A stretch of DNA of 64,000 bases, taken from Calliopum simillimum (Eukaryota; Arthropoda; Insecta; Diptera; Lauxaniidae). Made by a program: the position numbers and the translations under genes. The stretch is taken from NCBI GenBank assembly GCA_951812925.1, contig OX638371.1:35376101-35440100 (forward strand), in the 5' to 3' direction. Of this stretch, positions 22,258 to 33,860 are shown one piece after another. The stretch's first letter is position 1. Each line of letters opens with the position of its first letter. The notes under the pieces were generated by a model, which ran no database searches, was not told the DNA's origin, and saw nothing but the letters and a program-made list of their open reading frames with translations.

Positions 22258-23431
22258 TATAGCCCAAAAAGAATTTGATTTTTTAGTCAAAAGTGGCATC
22301 TGTAGACCATCTTCATCTCATGTTACTTCAGCTCTTCATTTAGTACCTAAAAAAGATCCCAACGACTGGAGGCCGTGTGGTGACTATCGTAGACTCAACA
22401 ACATTACTATTCCTGATCGTTATCCACTTCCCCACATACACGATCTAAATATAAATCTGCGAAATAAGAATATATTTTCTAAATTAGATTTAGTAAGGGC
22501 TTATCATCAAATCCCTATGGCTGAAGACGATATTCATACAACAGCCATAACTACACCTTTTGGTATGTTCGAATTTATAAGAATGCCATTTGGTTTACGA
22601 AACAGCGTGCAAACTTTTCAACGCTTTGTAAATGAAGTGTTTTCAGGACTTAGTTTTGTCTTTGCATATATTGACGATATTCTAATAGCTAGTGAAAACG
22701 AAAATCAACACATTGAACATTTTCACATCGTTTTTAAACGTCTTAATGATTATGAACTCAACATCAAACCTTCAAAATGCATACTTGGAGTTCCAAGTCT
22801 TGAGTTTTTGAGTTACCAGATATCTGGAAAAGGAATTCAACCTTCAAAAAACAGAGTTCAAACCATACTTTCTTATGAAAAACCCAACTCTGTAAAAAAT
22901 CTTCAAAAATTTTTAGGTATGATAAATTATTATCATAGATTTATTCCTTTACTAGCAAAATCATTACTTCCACTACACACCATTTTAACTGCAGCCAATA
23001 AAAATAAAGAAAAACAATTAATCTGGACTAAAGAAGCAGAACATGCATTTGCAAATGTTCGTGAAAAATTCGCTAAAATCACACTATTAAATCATTTTAA
23101 CAAAAATGCTAAACTATCCCTTTCTGTTGATGCGACAAATATTGCAATAGGATCTGTTTTACAACAATCAAGCACAAAAGGCATCGAACCTTTAGCATAC
23201 TTTTCTCGTAAATTAAGTCAATCTGAAGTAAAATATTCGACATTTGATAGAGAATTATTAGCTATATACAACAGCGTTAAACACTTCAAACATTTTTTAG
23301 AAGGAAGACAGTTCACTATATACACAGATCACAAACCTCTGACTTAAGTCATTGATTCTAAATCAGACAGATCACCCCGACAAACTCGTCATCTTGAATA
23401 TATAGCACCATTTACAAACGATATTCAGTAC
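22253..23431 (+). pseudogene. reverse transcriptase and RNase H, broken
   Basis: Open from 22253 to a stop at 23347, then continuing in frame to the hAT insertion at 23432. RT motifs in order: [36 protein letters not shown], the catalytic [10 protein letters not shown] near 22667-22696, and [12 protein letters not shown]. RNase H follows with [24 protein letters not shown] and YTDHKPLT. The stop at 23345-23347 replaces a single codon just after DHKPLT, so it is a nonsense mutation. The upstream junction with the protease frame is also shifted. Reverse transcription and strand degradation would be the roles of the intact protein. Confidence 0.88.
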
Positions 23432-23639
23432 TAGTGCTGCGACATCAACCGGAAAACATCGATTTTTTGAACATCGATGTCTAGAAAACATCGCCAAAAA
23501 AAGATCGATTTTTGTCAACATCGATTACTTTTTTAATACGTTGAAAATTCTGACAAAATGAATCAAATTTCTCTCAAATTTTGCTTAGAACATGGAACAC
23601 TAAAATTAAATACATATATAAATGGGAAATATTGCATAT

Positions 23640-24440
23640 TTATACCCTACACCCAGGGTATATTCACTTTGTCCTTCCGTTTGTAACGCAGAGAAGGAGG
23701 CGTGGCAGATATAGAAAAGTATATATATTCTTTATCAGCGTAACCTCCTGACTCGATATTGCCATGTCCGTCTGTCTGGCTGGGTGGCTAGCTGGCTGGC
23801 TGTGTGTTCAAATACACTTTTTGGGAAAACCGAGCAAGATAATTCAATGAAATTTGGTACACTGCCTCCGTCGTCAAAGATAGCTCGTGGAATTGAAAAT
23901 TAGCAAAATCGGTCAACGGACACGCCCACCGCACATACAAAATATATATTCAAAATACAATTTTAGGAGTATTTTTCACGACAATGCAACCAAAATACAC
24001 TTAAATACTACACATTGTAAGTGTAAGCTCTAAAAAAAACGGAGCGAATTCGGACAAAAGGGCGCGGTACCTCCCATATAAGCAAAAGCTTCAAAACGTT
24101 ATACTGAAAGCGTTTTTTGAGATATTCAAACCCAATTTGACTCAGACACTAAGAATTATAAATGAAAGCTCCCAACAAAAATTGGGTGAAATCAGCCAAG
24201 GGGGCGTGGCACCTCCCAAATGACTAAAAGTTTCAAAATGCTATACTGAAAGAGTTTTTTGAGATAATCCAACCAAACTTCACTCAAATACTAAATACTA
24301 TAAATGCACGCTCTAAGCTAAAACTAGACGAACTCGGACAAGAGAGCGTAGCACCTCCCATATGAGCAAAATTTTAAAAATACTGCAGTGTAGAGTATTT
24401 AATGTTTGGCCAGGCCAAATTTTACACCCTTACTAGTTTT
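23640..24440. repeat. dispersed CCATGTCCGTCTG repeat inside hAT
   Basis: Starts near TATACCCTACACCCAGGGTA and contains CAGAGAAGGAGGCGTGGC, CCATGTCCGTCTGTCTGGC and two or three ~125-bp units with GCG(C/T)GG(C/T)ACCTCCCA and AGCGTTTTTTGAGAT. It ends near CTGCAGTGTAGAGTATTT. Same family as 7040-7965. Confidence 0.6.
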
Positions 24441-24553
24441 GTATTAATTTAAATATTTCACTTTAATTTTAAATTATAGCAGCCATAACAATTTGAATAT
24501 CCTTACAAATATGTAGCTGAAAAAAATGTCATTATTTTAACGAAACTTTAAGT

Positions 24554-24713
24554 ATATGTGACCTGGTCTATGAAAAGGGGGGCTTACGTGCGAAAATAAG
24601 TTTTCGACAAAACAGCTAGTAAACAACTATCAAAGGTCAATTCTATGCGAATCGGCAAAAAATTCTAATATTTTTTTTTGACACCTAAGCACCCTTTTCA
24701 CAGGTCACTTATA
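24554..24713. mobile_element. 160-bp palindromic MITE, copy 1
   Basis: The left end TATGTGACCTGGTCTATGAA and right end CAGGTCACTTATA are inverted. Inside are CTTACGTG and its complement, and a GCGAATCGGCAAAAAATT block shared with the inverted copy at 46956-47123. Confidence 0.7.
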
Positions 24714-25318
24714 TACTTTTTATAATTTTTTCCTTATTGAAAACTTTTCAATTTTTTTACTTGCATGTGCTTAATAGTATTTTAAAAATTTTCAATTTGA
24801 TAATTTTATGGCTAAAAAGCATTAATTTTTGTCTCTGATATACTTGCAATACACAGTTGATTTGAAATATTAAAGTTTTGGGGACTCGCGCATTTAAGAA
24901 ATCTAAAATCGTATCAGTTTCTAGTTGTGCTGAGATAATATATAATTAACTTTTGCATTTAATGAAACACAAGTTATAAAGTACATAAATATGTTACTTG
25001 CACATAATTCCTACTTTATGAAATACAACCATCTTCAGATAATGAAAATACTGATTTATTGACGTCCTTTGCATTATAATTTTAAATAGATAAGTTCCAT
25101 CTTAGTATACATAGATAAATGTATAAATATAAGTAAAGCTGATTTATTAACATAATTTTCAATACTGTAGGGTTAATACTAAAACTGGACATCTACATTT
25201 TTGATATTTTGATTTAAGCACACATGAAAGAAAAATTTTGAAGTGTACTTGATGAAAAAAAAAGCAGAAAATTTCAGAATCCAATATAAAAACGAAATCC
25301 AAAGAACTTAAAACAGTT

Positions 25319-26954
25319 CCCGGTGGCGTTTTTGAGCGACATCATCCATAATGATATTGTCATCGATGAATCATCAAGAAAATAACACGAACATAGAGCG
25401 CTCTAAATGAAATTTTCCGAAACAATTTTTTCATCGATGACTCACAATGGGAATGTCAGGAAGTTAGTATTCTCTGTTGGACAATATCACTCAAGTGTAT
25501 CTAAACTAATGAAATGTTTCGAATTGGTGATATTGTCTGTTAAAAGTCAATAACAAGTTTACGGCTGCATGACATTGTCTGTTACATGTCGCCATCAACG
25601 AATAAAAGTCATAGATACAGCCGATTGTTATTTTTGTTGTCAGTTTGTCAAGCGAAATGAAATAAATAAATAACAAAATATTGTGTCCTCCTACAAAATG
25701 TGATTAATTTTAATTAAAAAGATGTATTTTATATCTGTCAAAATCAGACAGACTAAACATTTTGAGGTGAGTTAATATGTCCTTAAGAAAATTCTTTTAA
25801 TAATGGAGTTATTATAACGTCTGAATTTTATCTTTGCAATAGATTTCTGTCGTCGACCTACCCATGAAGGATGTCACCGAAAATTTTGCTGTAAGACAAA
25901 TGTATTTTCAAGTTCGATGCAGTTTGATTCGATGGCTTGAAAATTGCCGCAAAGCACTATCAAAACTTAAAAAATGCATTATCTAATGGACTAACTGACA
26001 GCGGCTGGCTGACCTACATCACAGTATTCAATCTGAATTTTTTTGAGTGTAAATCCAATAGAAGATATGAACTTTTGTTATGGTCGAATCTTGAGACGTG
26101 GTGATATCGAGTGCTAAAAGTAGAGAAATTTGGTTTTTTGCAAATATCTTGCTAAGGGTTATTTCTACAAAAAAAAATTTGTCCACTATTTTGTAGCTCA
26201 GATAATTTCATATAGAAAACCCGCAAAAATAGTTTTTTTACGACTTACAGTTGATGAGTTATTGTACTTTTAAAATCAACAGTCATACTCGTATTACTAT
26301 GAACAAACACTTTTATGCGGCAAATACCTTTAAATAGGATATCTCCTAAACTAAAAGTCAAACGAAACAACTTTCATAACTTTTTTATTGAAAATAATAT
26401 CTCACCAAGGCACCACCTCTCAGATTTGACTAGAATACAAGTTCTTAATACTATTGGAATAACTATGACATATTTAATAGTACGTAGTTATTTTCATTTG
26501 TTAATATGTACTAAGTATTTTTATTTAGAGTCGAAGGCCTGAGTTGTTAGTGTCATCTTAATAAAATTGTATATTTAATGAATGTAAATTAAAATTTTTT
26601 ATTACTTAATAAATATAAATAAAAACAAATGCAAAACACAAAAAAAAATTTTTTTGCTAGATTTATGCTGACATGCTTGTGGCAAAATCATTGGTGAAAA
26701 CTCGATGACATTTTCCTCTACAACTCACTCGGAAGTATACGCATTAGTGACTTATTCATGAGGGAATCGTACTGATATTGTCTGCTAGCACACTGACGAC
26801 TCAGTGAAATTATCAGCATAAGTCATCAGTGATTTTTTTGACATTTGTCCTAAAAGTTCATGCATGAAGTCAAACAAATGTCTCCGTTTGTCACCTATGA
26901 TCTAATTTTGTCTCTTTTTGTCATCGATGAATCGTCGTGCCGTTCGCCACCGGG
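25319..26954. mobile_element. 1.64-kb element with CCCGGTGGCG ends
   Basis: The perfect 10-bp terminal inverted repeat CCCGGTGGCG/CGCCACCGGG is followed inward at each end by several GTCATCGATGAATC-type motifs. There is no clear target duplication, and the superfamily is not assigned. It lies inside the hAT element and contains a possible two-exon mini-ORF at 25722-25986. Confidence 0.7.
25722..25986 (+). CDS. candidate two-exon small ORF in transposon, unknown
   Basis: An ATG at 25722 starts a 15-codon exon ending at GAG|GTGAGT (donor at 25767). A 76-bp intron ends in TTTGCAATAG, and the second exon (25843-25986) adds 47 codons in the same frame before TAA, with SVVDLPMKDVTENFAVRQM near its start. 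Intron length, donor and acceptor are typical of fly genes. No domain recognised. It may be a captured host exon or a remnant of the element's own protein. Expression is unknown, and the short length makes chance possible. Confidence 0.3.
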
Positions 26955-27612
26955 TTTTTTCTCAAAACATGAAATATAAGCATGTCTTGTTGAAGTACTA
27001 ACACTACGATATCATCTTAAACATATAGTAACGATTTGTGAGCAATGAGATTTCAATTATTTTTATTTCGAAAGCTTTTTGATGAAAACAGTAAATCCTA
27101 CGATATAAACTATAAAGAACTTTTTTGTTGAAAATTTATGCTCTACAAACAGACTTGAGGTTTTGCAATAAAATTTATTTTTCACAAATTTCAGTGCAAG
27201 TGAAAAAATTTTCCATTTTAAAACTTTCCATTATCAAAAAATGCATTTAGTGATGGTGGACAGTTTTTCATTATTATTAAATTTAGTTATCAGTTTTCAA
27301 TAAAAATTCGACGAAATTTATTGATAGTTGTGGGGCTGTTTATACACACTCAACAATCTTAGTAAGTAGTACATGTTCCAATTTTGAATGCGAATTGTCT
27401 AAGCAAAATTTGTGCACACAAAATTTGTGAAAACAAAGTTTGTGCAAACGAAAATTGAGAAAACAGAATTTGTGAAAACATCGAATAAAAACATCGAGGC
27501 AAAAAATCGATTTTGCAAAAAAATCGAACTTAAAACATCGATGTTAAAAACAGTCGATGTTCTTGCAAAACATCGATGTTTCATCAACATCGATGTCGAT
27601 GTCGCAGCACTA

Positions 27613-27776
27613 TTCAGTACATATCAGGTAAAAATAACATTATCGCAGATACACTTTCGCGCATACCTGAAATCGATGCAATATCTTCTCAAGATTTAAA
27701 TTTTGATAAATTCCATAACGAACAAAATTCAGATGAGACACTGAAAACACTAATTTCCACACCAAATTCAATTTAA
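27613..27776 (+). pseudogene. RNase H C-terminal end of pol
   Basis: Picks up the pol frame exactly after the hAT target duplication: YISGKNNIIADTLSRIPE, the usual end of the RNase H/connection region in Ty3/gypsy elements (GxxNxxADxLSR). It stops at 27776, and the integrase frame begins in another phase a few bases later. Confidence 0.85.
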
Positions 27777-27784
27777 AGGAAGTT

Positions 27785-28916
27785 ATGATTCCTATATACA
27801 AATTTAAGATTTGGTGTGATGTATCTTACGATCCTCCTCGACCATATGTACCTGTTACAATGAGGAAACTTGTTTTTGACAAATTACACTCTATTTGCCA
27901 CTCAGGAGTAAGATCAACTAGGAAACTTATTCAATCAAAATACTTCTGGCCTAACATGAGAAAAGACATAAATGACTGGTCAACAAGTTGCTTGGTATGC
28001 CAAAAATCTAAAATTCATCGACACATTAGGACACCCATTAATACTATTCCAATACCTACAGGACGGTTCGAACACATCCACATGGATTTAGTTGGCCCTT
28101 TACCAGTCTCCAATGGTTATAAATATATTTTAACTATTATAGATAGACATACCAGATGGCCAGAAGGATTTGCCTATTAAAGATATAACAGCTCAAACAA
28201 TTGCAAAAACTTTCGCTTATCAATACATTCCACGTTTCGGAGTTCCTTTGAATATTACCGTCGATCAAGGTACACAATTCACATCTAAGCTCTTTCTGGA
28301 ACTAACAAAACTGTTAGGCACTCATAAGATTCACAGCACAACTTATCATCCACAAGCAAATGGAATTATTGAACGATTTCATCGTCAATTAAAAACTTCA
28401 ATCTTAACTTGTAAAAATCCAGTCAATTGGTCCGATGAGATACATTTCATTCTACTAGGATTAAGATGTTCAATTAAGGAAGACCTTAAATGTTGTCCTG
28501 CAGAACTAGTCTATGGACAAACTTTAAGATTAACGGGAGAATTAATCACAACAAGTTCTGATTCATTTTCTTCTGAAGAAATAATATCTAAACTAAGAAA
28601 ACATTTTTCAAAAGTTAGATCTAACATCATCCACCATTCACAATCAACAAAACCATATGTTCCCACAAGCTTGAGAACTTGTGAGTATGTGTTTTTAAAA
28701 GAAAATCGTCCAACAATTCTTAAACCACCATACACAGGACCATATAAAATAATTTCGAAACAAGATAAAACATTTAAAATAAGAATTGGTAATTTTATTA
28801 AAACGGTTTCAATAGATAACCTCAAACCAGCCCACGTAACAAAAAACTTTAATACTAATTCATCAAATTCACACAGCTATACACATAATAAATCAATCAC
28901 TTTTAATATTAACTAA
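27785..28916 (+). pseudogene. retrotransposon integrase, frameshifted
   Basis: The first frame (to 28180) has the zinc-binding HHCC region (HSICHSG..., CLVCQKSK) and the first catalytic aspartate in HMDLVGPLP. The second frame (28170-28916) contains the second aspartate (TVDQGTQF), the glutamate (NGIIERFHRQLK) and a GPY/F-type C-terminal module (GPYKIISK, about 28738-28761). The two frames meet near 28165 with a one-base shift, so the polyprotein is broken between the first two catalytic residues. Integrase would insert the element cDNA into chromosomes. There is no envelope gene after it; the frame is followed by a polypurine tract at about 28933-28945 and the LTR. Confidence 0.88.
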
Positions 28917-28945
28917 TTTATTTTGTTTTTACCGAAGGGGAGTAA

Positions 28946-29104
28946 TGTAGCATCTTCAATTTACTTTGTTATATACATACTTTGTTGTTATTTAGACTCA
29001 AATTATGTATTCAAAATAATTTATGTTTATTTGAGTTTTCAAAATATTTTTATATTCATTCGATTTTGAATTTTATATGTGTTAACTTCATGTTTAATTA
29101 TAAA
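28946..29104 (+). repeat. LTR type 1 (3' copy), left part
   Basis: Matches 18535-18693 base for base as far as read, directly after the polypurine tract CGAAGGGGAGTAA. Interrupted at 29104 by an insertion. Confidence 0.85.
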
Positions 29105-30916
29105 GTACCTGGAGACCGATCCCTGCTCGGTCAACAATCTAATCTTATTATTTTAGTCGATGTTTTTATTCATAGCTATTTTTTGTTATGAAACTTGTAT
29201 CTTTTCACTTCTAACGGTCGTGCTTTCAAAATGATAAATAAACCGATGAGAATAATAATAAGAAAAAACTCGGAAAGCATCGAATGGTATAGAAAAATAT
29301 CAAAAACTCAAATTTTTTTTTGGCGAAATAGAATGCCCTAAAATAAATAAATGGGATATGCCACGCACCCAAAATATTTTGTCTTTTGTATGGCGGCTGA
29401 AATATCTTATCTTCAAAGGATCATAACTCGGAAAATAAGAATGCTATTGGAAAAATCTGAAAAGATATTTGGATAAGGAAGAGTGCAACTATCCGATGCT
29501 ATTAATAAAAAAGAATTTCGCCTTTTCTTGTAGCTACGCTGTAAGACTGAACACAGCGTTTTCTTCAACTTCAAGCAAGGATATTTCAAAATCCTGCAAG
29601 TATAATGACAGTTCTGCTGATTCAGCGTCAAAAAGTACATAAGACTGCATATAAGAATTAAACAGTTCATTCCATTTTTTTTTGTGCCTGAGTTATTAAC
29701 AAAAATTTTTATTTTGATAAAAAAGTGGTCGTGGCAATTATTAAACAAAGCCATCTTTTTGTTATGCTTTAGATCCTCCTGATCCAGATTCGCATACCAA
29801 ATTTCATCAAAATATGTTGTATCATTTGCGAGAAACAGCATTTAATGTGTTTTACTTGTATGGGAGGTTCCATGCGCACTTTCGATATTTTGCCTACTTT
29901 CAGGTCGTAGGTGCCTAATAGCAAGTAGACTCCCTACAGTTAAATTCAGAAAGATTGCTTTAGTAGTTTTCTTTTTATAGCGCAATATATTTTTGTGGGC
30001 GGTGCCACGCCCTTGAATGAGTTTTCCCAATATAATGGCATATGACACAATAATTGTTTGAAGAGGTAACAGATCCTAAATTTTCATCAAAATTGTCGGA
30101 GTCGTTTTCGAGTAATATTGAATCAAAATTTTCAAGGGTTAAAAATTGGGCGTGGCACTTACTCGATCTTGCCCACTTTTCGTTTGTTACAAGATATTAT
30201 TAAGCAGTACCTTCGTACCAAATTTCATTAAAATACCTTGTAACATTTGCGAGAAATAGCATTTAACGTATTTTGCTTGTATGGGACGTTCCACGCGCAA
30301 CGGCGATATTTTGCCCGCTTTCAGATCAGAGATGCCTTATAGCAAGAATGCTCCCCACAGTTAATTTTAGAATGATTACTTTATTAGTTTTCTTTTTATA
30401 CCGTATTATATTTTTGTGGGCGGTGCCACGCCCTTCAACGAGTTTTCCCAATATAACGGTATATCACATATTAATACTTGTTTGCAGAGGTAAAATCTCC
30501 TAAATTTTCATTAAAATCGTTGGAGTCGTTTTCGAGTAATATTGAATCAAAATTTTCAAGCGTTAAAAAGTGGGCGTGGCACTTCTTCAATCCCGCCCAC
30601 TTTTTGTCTGTCACAAGGTATTATCAAGCAGTACCCGCCTACCGAATTTCATTCAAATACCTTGTATGGTTTGCAAGTTATGACCAAATCAAATTTAAAA
30701 CTTAAGGCGGTGCCACGCCCTCTGGTGAGCATTTGCAAAGTTCAAACCTAGCTCATTCTTCATTTTATGCTAATATCTAACACTGTTCCAAGTTTTATTA
30801 AAATCGCTGTACCCGTTTTCGAGAAAAAGTTTTGCCCGTTCCGAACAAACATACATAAGTACATAAGTACATAAGTACATAAGTACATACAATTTTATCT
30901 CGTATAAGAAGAGAAG
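29105..30916. mobile_element. 1.8-kb repeat insertion in the 3' LTR
   Basis: The LTR sequence stops at 29104 and resumes at 30917 with at most one base duplicated. The insert includes two tandem ~421-bp units (from about 29858 and 30279), each with TTTTGTGGGCGGTGCCACGC, TCGTTTTCGAGTAATATTGA and GGGCGTGGCACTT. It ends with a (ACATAAGT)n run followed by CTCGTATAAGAAGAGAAGAT. No protein domain recognised. Class uncertain; the repeat-tailed right end would suit a retroposon. Confidence 0.55.
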
Positions 30917-30945
30917 ATAAAATATGAATTAATTTTATAAAAAAT
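30917..30945 (+). repeat. LTR type 1 (3' copy), right fragment
   Basis: Continues the LTR (ATAAAATATGAATTAATTTT...) but lacks the final ~10 bases ending in CTACA seen at 18722-18731, so the outer end of the retroelement is lost or diverged. Confidence 0.7.
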
Positions 30946-31189
30946 AGTATCTTCCTGCTGCTCATGGTGCTGGTGCTACTCAAAGAGATCACGTTTCGGT
31001 TGCTACTGCGGCTGCGTCGAGGCGGCGTCAGGGAAATCATTTCGTGGTCCGGGTTCAAGCTGTGGTCGTCTACGGTTGGGGTTTCTAGCTCATCCTCCCC
31101 GGATGATGAGAGTTCCGAGAAGAATGGACTCGGCGATCTATTCTGTATCGGGTTTTTGTTCATGTCCTTTTTCGGTGCGTGGGTCGTCC

Positions 31190-31432
31190 TCAGTTTAACA
31201 TCTCTGCGAGCACTCGGAAAACGGAGATGAATTCAAAAATGCGATACGCGTGCTGCACATTCACGACCACATCGTCTGCGTTTGCACTTTTCATTTTCCG
31301 TTTCGAGGCGCTATCATCCGCGTTCGCGTCCGAAGTATCTCGCGAGCCGTAATACTTCCGTTTTCGCGGTCGAGAAAAACTTCGACTTCCTTTATGCCGA
31401 TTCATGATTAATTCGAAAAGCAAGACTGACAA
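31190..31432 (-). pseudogene. possible N-terminus of a Mutator-like transposon protein
   Basis: An 80-codon minus-strand frame containing RPRKRKYYGSRDT and, near its end, AYRIFEFISVFRVLAEMLN. Insect proteins with a Mutator-like transposase domain often begin with a KRKYRGN-type basic motif followed, 40-60 residues later, by a FRLIDIEIL..L..CP stretch. This frame fits that pattern but stops before the cysteines. The adjoining minus frame at 30950-31163 is serine-rich (PIQNRSPSPFFSELSSSGE). Both are more GC-rich than the surroundings. Low confidence; either could be an unrelated gag-like protein. Confidence 0.3.
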
Positions 31433-31833
31433 TCAGAGTTCAAAACGCGTGTACTGACAGAAAAACAACGAGAGCTCTCTAAAGAGGGTTAAGTTTTTAT
31501 TTACGAGCGACAGTCACGCCATCTATAAATTCGAACGTCAATTCATTCATTTTCACTGCCAATAAAGAATTAAGTGAACGGTACAGTTGAAAGCGTCTAG
31601 CAAGCATAAATAGGGTGAGAAACACCCCTGCTTTGCACCGCGCGCCAAATCGCACACAAAGCGCGCCCGAGCGCGCTGGTTCAATCAATCATATTTTCCA
31701 TAATGTTTAGAGTTGAGTCATGAAACATTGGGAATATACTCCCAAGACGTTATTCTATCAACCTATGAAAAAAAAAAAAAAATCGATTTTTTGAAAATTT
31801 TACATGAGAAGCCCCCCTTAATTTTTCGCCCCT

Positions 31834-33118
31834 GGTGTAAACCATTTCAAACGATCAAGATTTTTTTGACGGCACCCGATTTGGCTATAAATTGGCATAA
31901 TCAATAGCAGCATAGTGAGAAGAATTACTACCAAATATTTTTTAAAAATTTAAAAAAAAGGCGGAGATATTGGACTTTGAAATTTTTAGGTTAGTTTTTT
32001 TGAGAAGCTATAACTTTAGTTGCATTTATCCAATTCTCAATTTTATGGTGTCAAATGATTTGTCTTGAAACAGGCTGTACCCAGTGTGCCAGTTCCAAAA
32101 AAAAAAAACGATTCGCTTTTTTTTTTTGGAACTTCTCCCGCAAACGGATCAGTAACGGATCCGTAACGGGTAAAAAAGCGAAGATATGAACCGTCTGGCA
32201 CACTGGGTATGATAAAATCTAACAAAAATTATATTTTTTTTTTTATATTGTTTCACCGAAAAAAAAATTTTAATTGAGTATCCCAAAATATGTCACTTTT
32301 GATATTTTTTATTTTTTTTGCAACAAAAGCTACAGGTGTAACTTACCAGTCCTCCAAAAATTGCAGTGGGACTGCCAGTGGTTCTCCAGAAAAACAATAA
32401 AATGTAGCTTCTACCGCAATTTTTCAATACAATTTTTTTGAATTTGAAATTTTTTACCAAACGATAATTTGAATTGAAAAAAGTGCGTTGGCACTTTCAT
32501 AAGCACTATACAAGCCCTATGCTCCTCCTAGGAGTTAAAGGAGAATACATACATACATACATACATACATACATACATACATACATACAAGCAAAAAAAA
32601 AGTCAATAAACTAACTTTAGCATTTGTAAATTTTTTTTAGTAAAAATTTTGAATTGAAAAAATGTACTGAAAAATTGCGGAAGATACTACATTTTATTGT
32701 TTTTCTGAAGAACCACTGGTAGGCCCACTCCAATTATTGGAGGACTGGTAAGTTACACCTGTAGCTTTTTTGCAAGTATGTAAAATAAAAAATATCAAAA
32801 ATGACGTATTTTAGGAAACTCAATTTAAATTTTTTTTTTTTAGTGTAAACAATATAAAAAAGAAAAAAAATAATTTTTGCCAATTCTTATTTTAAAGCCT
32901 GTTTCAAGACAAATCATTTGACACCAGAAAATTGAGAATTGGATAAATGCAAATAAAGTTATAGCTTTTCAAAAAAACTCACCTAAAAATTTGAAAGTCC
33001 CATATCTCCGCCATTTTTTTAAATTTTGAAAAAATATTTGGTAGTAATTTTTTATACTATTGCTGATGCCAATTTATAGTCAAATCGGATTCCATGAACA
33101 AACTTGATCGTTTACACC
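31834..33118. mobile_element. foldback element, ~1.28 kb
   Basis: The left arm (from GGTGTAAAC at 31834 to about 32440) is repeated inverted in 32655-33118. Shared blocks include ACTACCAAATATTTTT, GGCGGAGATAT, GCATTTATCCAATTCTCAAT, GTCAAATGATTTGTCTTGAA and CAGGTGTAACTTACCAGTCC. The loop holds a (CATA)n microsatellite (about 32545-32590). No ORF. The left arm carries a small nested MITE. Confidence 0.8.
32080..32207. mobile_element. 128-bp MITE, CCCAGTGTGCCAG ends
   Basis: The inverted termini CCCAGTGTGCCAG/CTGGCACACTGGG are flanked by TA on both sides. The other arm of the foldback element has the uninterrupted sequence at the matching place, confirming a later insertion. Confidence 0.8.
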
Positions 33119-33860
33119 CCCTGCTTCTTCCAGATGCCGGCGCGCAGCTCTTCTTTTATATTAGCTGGCAGCAATGGCCTGGCATTGGCTTTTGGCCGGC
33201 GCTTCAAGGCTGTGTAGAGTGGTTGGTTGCCTTTTCAGGACACGGGCCTCGCCCCTCGGCTCTTGGATGACTTTGATCCTTCTCCTCTGCGCCCTCAGCT
33301 TTTCTTAACACTGGTTGCGGGTGTTGACTAATTTTTTGTCCATCTTCGTTAGTTGGTGGTTATCTCTTCACTGATGTCCTGCATACGGTGGTGGGGTTAT
33401 TTATATGCAATTTAAAATTAAATTTTTGTTTTAATTTATTATTTTAATTTTTTTTTTTTTATTTCTGTTCAATGCATATGCCCTAACCGCCAAAAAGACT
33501 AAACTGACAAAAAGTAAATTTTAAAGAAGGTTTTTTTTTTAAATATCTGTGCATTTAGTATAGCTATTACAGTAAGATTTAGTATGTAAGCTATATTTTG
33601 TGTTAGACATACGATGCAACTAGTTTCATGCACCTACTTATAATATAACGGCTATTTTTCAGTGTTGTATCGGTTCAACCTTTTTTTCTTTTCCAGATTC
33701 CCCATCTGATCTTGTACCAACAAACATTTGTGGTCACTATGAAGACTTTTTAATAAATTTTCCTTTTTTATTACATTATTTGCAAAATATTTTTGACACA
33801 AAAAGAAAAAAAGACTTCAACAACTCGCAGTCACAAAAAAAAAAATACTTCGAATGTCGG
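33119..33860. other. GC-richer tract, then AT-rich; no gene recognised
   Basis: 33125-33390 is unusually GC-rich. On the minus strand it encodes short basic stretches, perhaps from a gag/ORF1-like protein, but with an early stop. Nothing supportable. Confidence 0.3.

Larger units (their letters stand above)
23432..27612. mobile_element. 4.18-kb hAT element inserted in the retrotransposon pol
   Basis: The termini TAGTGCTGCGACAT and ATGTCGCAGCACTA are inverted repeats, and the 8-bp sequence TTCAGTAC flanks both sides (23424-23431 and 27613-27620). An 8-bp duplication with short TIRs is the hAT signature. The pol reading frame is continuous when the element and one duplication are removed. Subterminal regions are rich in ACATCGATG-type repeats, likely transposase-binding sites. 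No hAT transposase was recognised, so it is non-autonomous. It carries several other insertions. Confidence 0.88.

Noticed and set aside
29413..29841. 142-codon minus-strand ORF, one of the longest outside recognised genes
   Set aside because: Its first part translates a repeat unit that elsewhere in the same array is full of stops; cysteine, phenylalanine and lysine-rich composition without a family; no splice or start context.
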